A stretch of DNA of 9,107 nt from Bacillota bacterium (GTDB taxonomy: Bacteria; Bacillota; Bacilli; Bacillales; Cytobacillaceae): positions 1 to 9,107 of the forward strand of contig JAEWDX010000283.1 in NCBI GenBank assembly GCA_023389895.1, written 5' to 3'. The position numbers and the translations under genes were made by a program. The notes below the pieces were generated by a model. That model was not told where the DNA came from, made no database searches, and worked only from the letters and a program-made list of their open reading frames with translations. This document shows, piece after piece, positions 6,954-9,107 of this stretch. Position 1 is the first letter of the stretch. The number at the start of each line of letters is the position of its first letter.

Positions 6954-7016
6954 CAAAATTTTATTACAAAAAGGATTTCTTCTACTTCTATTAAACTAAC
7001 TCTTTTGTGAAGTCTA

Positions 7017-7868
7017 TTATTTCCATTCAATAATGCCGAAGTTTAAGTAAGGCTTTGCTTGTGTATACGCATCAATTACTCTAAAATGGACTTTATTTTC
7101 ACCCATTTTCCACATTTGTGTTTTAAGTGTAGCCCCTGGAAGAAGTGATGCAGTAATACGCGTTTTGAAACGTGTTAATCTTTCAGGCTCTCCTGGAATA
7201 ATGGTATTAATGAAATGACGACATGCCACTCCTGCAAAACTAACCGCATGAAGAATCGGCTTCATTTGGCCATTCGCTTTTGCATACTCCCAATCAATAT
7301 GTTGAGGGTGATAATCCCCCGATAAGCGATAGATTAATGCTTGGTTTTCAGGAATTCGCTCTTCAACCTCAAAGTCTGGTTCTCTATCTGGAATTTCAAC
7401 AATATCTTTTGGCGGTTTTGGACCACCAAAGCCACCATCATAAATCAAGCAGTCCCAGCTTTCATTTGTAAATATTTTAGTACCTGTTTCATCATAAGTA
7501 TCGCCTACATGCTGAGCTAATAATCCTCTATCTGCTCCACGGTCATATAGTCCTTTAAGTAGGACGTGTGTGCTTAATTTACCTGATAATTTTGTTAGTG
7601 GTTGATGAAACTGTAAATCAAATCCCCAGTGAAGTGATCCTGCATAGTTGTAGCCATAATCAATTGTTTTAGTAACTTCACTATCTACAATCGGCATTGC
7701 TGCAAACATCGGAAGAATTTTTAAATCTTTTTCATAAACATATTGAAGATCCGTTTTTCCATCGACACCAGCACCGCAGCCAAGCGCGAAAAGAATTAAA
7801 TCTTTGAAATCATATTCTGTTACAAAAGGGCCAAATGTTTGTCCAACCATTTCTGTTTTAATTGTCAT
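7017..7868 (-). CDS. MaoC-like / 2-enoyl-CoA hydratase 2-type protein
   Basis: The 283-residue protein is a double hot-dog protein of the hydratase-2 type, as in the hydratase part of peroxisomal MFE-2. The N-terminal hot-dog has FALGCGAG and LKILPMFAAMP (about 27-59). The C-terminal hot-dog holds the active-site motif YRLSGDYHPQHIDWEYA (180-196), then KPILHAVSFAG (203-213) and PGATLKTQMWK (244-254). The family reaction is reversible addition of water to trans-2-enoyl-CoA giving (3R)-hydroxyacyl-CoA. Asp185 and His190 are kept, but the usual Asn of GDxNPxH is His187 and the usual Gly of the HG motif is Ala208. Next to caiC it is best placed to interconvert crotonobetainyl-CoA and carnitinyl-CoA, a job done in E. 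coli by the crotonase CaiD; this is inference. ATG 7868 is chosen because AGAGAGGAAG lies just upstream, whereas ATG 7898 has no ribosome binding site. The gene lies 222 nt downstream of caiC. Confidence 0.88.
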   Translation of the reverse strand: MTIKTEMVGQTFGPFVTEYDFKDLILFALGCGAGVDGKTDLQYVYEKDLKILPMFAAMPIVDSEVTKTIDYGYNYAGSLHWGFDLQFHQPLTKLSGKLSTHVLLKGLYDRGADRGLLAQHVGDTYDETGTKIFTNESWDCLIYDGGFGGPKPPKDIVEIPDREPDFEVEERIPENQALIYRLSGDYHPQHIDWEYAKANGQMKPILHAVSFAGVACRHFINTIIPGEPERLTRFKTRITASLLPGATLKTQMWKMGENKVHFRVIDAYTQAKPYLNFGIIEWK

Positions 7869-7874
7869 TTTAAT

Positions 7875-7884
7875 CTTCCTCTCT
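7875..7884 (-). promoter_or_regulatory. Ribosome binding site of the MaoC gene, decides the start
   Basis: AGAGAGGAAG on the minus strand lies 6 nt before ATG 7868. The upstream in-frame ATG at 7898 is preceded by CCTTTTATTAAA, which has no Shine-Dalgarno match. Confidence 0.65.
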
Positions 7885-8004
7885 TTATGATCCATCATTT
7901 TAATAAAAGGTAGTTAATCGTTGATTCATACAATTTCTTTACATATGATTCTATGACTCTATAACCGCGCTTTCTTTAACCACCCCCTTTATTCATAATT
8001 TACA

Positions 8005-8033
8005 TCTATAAATAAATCTATATAATTTGTGAA
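8005..8033 (-). promoter_or_regulatory. Candidate sigma-A promoter of the MaoC gene
   Basis: On the minus strand TTCACA (8033-8028, five of six to TTGACA) is followed after 17 nt by TATAGA (8010-8005, four of six to TATAAT). Transcription would start near 7998, about 130 nt before the start codon. The -35 lies inside the CRP/FNR-type palindrome, so binding there would affect this promoter directly. The region is very AT-rich and other -10 boxes are possible. Confidence 0.35.
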
Positions 8034-8044
8034 TAATTTCACAA
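8027..8044. promoter_or_regulatory. CRP/FNR-family binding site (perfect palindrome)
   Basis: TTGTGAATAATTTCACAA is an 18-bp element with perfectly complementary 7-bp arms. It contains TGTGA-N6-TCACA, the consensus for E. coli CRP and, as I recall, also for Bacillus FNR. It lies in the 222-nt gap between caiC and the MaoC gene, centred at about -37 relative to the best candidate start point. This is near the position used by class II activators, but it overlaps the -35. An oxygen-responsive Fnr or another CRP-family protein is the likely ligand. Confidence 0.6.
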
Positions 8045-8090
8045 TTATTAGTACGTTATTTTAAACTCCTTTTTGTTTAATGCTTTGTTT

Positions 8091-9107
8091 TTATTTCAAT
8101 AATTTTTTCTGTACCTTATAAGTGCATGTTCGTGGTAAGTCTTTCCTAATTTCTATAATGGACGGCACTTTAAATTCGGCCATATGAGTGCTGCAATATT
8201 CAAGTATTTCCTTTGCGCAAAGATCTTCACCATCTTTTAAGACAATAAAGGCCTTCACTGCCTCATCGCGAATCGGATCAGGTACACCTTTTACTGCGGC
8301 TTCCACAATTTTTGGATGGGACATAAGAATATTTTCAATTTCAGTTGTCGAGATATTCTCTCCAGACCGTTTTATCATATTTACTTTGCGATCAACGAAG
8401 AAAAACCAGCCTGACTCATCTACATATCCCTTATCCCCAGTATGCAACCAGCCCTCAGCATTTAAAGCTTTCTCTGTTTCTACAGGGTCATTATAATATT
8501 CCTTCATAATCGTTCTTCCAGGAACACCTTTTATATAAATCTCACCAATTGTATTAGGTGGGAGTCCATTGCCATCTTCATCAATTATTTTTGCTTCATA
8601 GGATAAGCCTGGCTTGCCAATTGAAGGAAAATTTCTCGGTCCACATGGTGAATCTGTAATGATACCGACGAGCGATTCACTCAAGCCATAAGAGCTAAAA
8701 AGACGAACATTAAAGCGCTCTTCAAAAGCCTGTTTTTCCTTCTCAGAAAGTGTAAGATAGAAGAACACTTCTCGAACATTATGATTCCTTTCCCATTCCT
8801 GCTGCGGCTTAAGCATCATTGTTCGAATCATCATCGGGATACACTCTGTAATTGTCGCTTTATAGTCACAGACTTGCTTCCAAAACCTTCTTGCGCTATA
8901 TTTTTCTACAGTAATCATTGTTGCACCAGCAGAAATCACTGGCATTAAGGCACTAAGTTGATAATCAACATGGAACGCTGGCATGATTGTTAAGAAACGA
9001 TCATCTGGTCTAATGGAAAGCTGCCAAGCCGTAAATATTCCTGAATACAATAAATTGCAATGGGTCAGCACAACGCCTTTTGGCTTTGAAGTTGTCCCAG
9101 ATGTAAA
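8091..9107 (-). CDS. caiC: Crotonobetaine/carnitine--CoA ligase, partial (N-terminus outside window)
   Basis: The reading frame is open to the window edge; 338 C-terminal residues are present of about 517 in E. coli CaiC. It belongs to the adenylate-forming acyl-CoA synthetases, which make the CoA thioester via an acyl-AMP. Motifs in order are the P-loop TSGTTSKPKG at the very edge, YGLSES, GEIYIKG, WLHTGDKGY, the hinge region FFFVDRKVNMIKRSGENIS and the C-terminal lysine region PRTCTYKVQKK. Segments MPAFHVD, SAGAT, VEKYSARRFWKQV, TECIPMMIRT and FKVPS..EIRKDLPR match E. coli CaiC as I recall it, well beyond the general family motifs. The substrate is therefore probably carnitine, crotonobetaine or gamma-butyrobetaine. 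The lysine that catalyses adenylation is present, but the Gly before it is Tyr. It is the most upstream of the minus-strand genes seen. No terminator hairpin follows it, so read-through into the MaoC gene is possible. Confidence 0.9.
   Translation of the reverse strand, partial: FTSGTTSKPKGVVLTHCNLLYSGIFTAWQLSIRPDDRFLTIMPAFHVDYQLSALMPVISAGATMITVEKYSARRFWKQVCDYKATITECIPMMIRTMMLKPQQEWERNHNVREVFFYLTLSEKEKQAFEERFNVRLFSSYGLSESLVGIITDSPCGPRNFPSIGKPGLSYEAKIIDEDGNGLPPNTIGEIYIKGVPGRTIMKEYYNDPVETEKALNAEGWLHTGDKGYVDESGWFFFVDRKVNMIKRSGENISTTEIENILMSHPKIVEAAVKGVPDPIRDEAVKAFIVLKDGEDLCAKEILEYCSTHMAEFKVPSIIEIRKDLPRTCTYKVQKKLLK

Larger units (their letters stand above)
6588..7016. other. 429-nt intergenic region with repeats, upstream of the MFS operon
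   Basis: No credible gene lies here. The stretch must hold the promoter and 5' leader of the MFS-MCP-lcdH operon, and the 3' end of the MaoC-gene transcript. It contains three degenerate repeats of a CATCAATTATCTA-type unit (6789-6839), a large imperfect inverted repeat (6853-6953) and one weak sigma-54-like -24/-12 match (6905-6921, minus strand). No convincing sigma-A promoter and no simple U-tract terminator after the MaoC gene were seen. Confidence 0.6.

Noticed and set aside
7869..7898. ATG 7898 as start of the MaoC gene
   Set aside because: No Shine-Dalgarno sequence precedes it. The purine-rich AGAGAGGAAG lies inside this stretch, correctly placed for ATG 7868.
7969..7981. GG...GC pair on the minus strand upstream of the MaoC gene (in GTGGTTAAAGAAAGCGC) as a sigma-54 promoter
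   Set aside because: The spacing is 9 or 11 nt, not 10.

Overview
The window is AT-rich DNA with strong purine-rich ribosome binding sites (GGAGG-type), a long Bacillus-type chemoreceptor and an NtrC-family activator with the look of the Bacillus PAS-AAA-HTH regulators. This suggests a low-GC Gram-positive of the Bacillaceae. No rRNA, tRNA, CRISPR, IS element or phage gene is visible.

Layout. At the left edge (1-348, +) is the 3' end of a c-type cytochrome, closed by a strong hairpin at 399-451. A sigma-54-dependent activator follows (631-2115, +). It ends in a perfect 21-bp bidirectional terminator (2141-2198) shared with genes converging from the right. Everything else is on the minus strand. 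In transcription order from the right edge: a CaiC-like crotonobetaine/carnitine-CoA ligase (8091 to beyond the edge); a MaoC / hydratase-2-type protein (7017-7868); a 429-nt intergenic stretch with repeats (6588-7016); a YaaU-like MFS transporter (5268-6587); a dCache chemoreceptor (3255-5237); and an L-carnitine dehydrogenase (2220-3218). The last three are 30-36 nt apart and look like one operon.

How it fits together. CaiC and LcdH independently point to carnitine, and the transporter resembles E. coli YaaU, which lies beside the E. coli cai-fix region. I infer a carnitine/crotonobetaine uptake, sensing and catabolism module: chemotaxis toward the substrate (MCP), import (MFS), CoA activation of carnitine or crotonobetaine (CaiC), reversible hydration at CoA level (MaoC protein, taking the place that the crotonase CaiD has in E. 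coli), and oxidation of L-carnitine to 3-dehydrocarnitine (LcdH). The convergent activator is the obvious local regulator. A perfect TGTGA-N6-TCACA palindrome (8027-8044) upstream of the MaoC gene suggests added control by a CRP/FNR-family protein. CaiA, CaiB, CaiD, CaiT and the enzymes that cleave 3-dehydrocarnitine are not in the window.

The most interesting points are the MaoC-type protein in a carnitine cluster, whose fold-typical stereochemistry would fit D-carnitine rather than L-carnitine, with two altered active-site positions; the operon-encoded chemoreceptor with a partly altered amino-acid-binding motif; and the CRP/FNR-type site. Family assignments rest on sequence motifs and recalled homologues, not on a database search.
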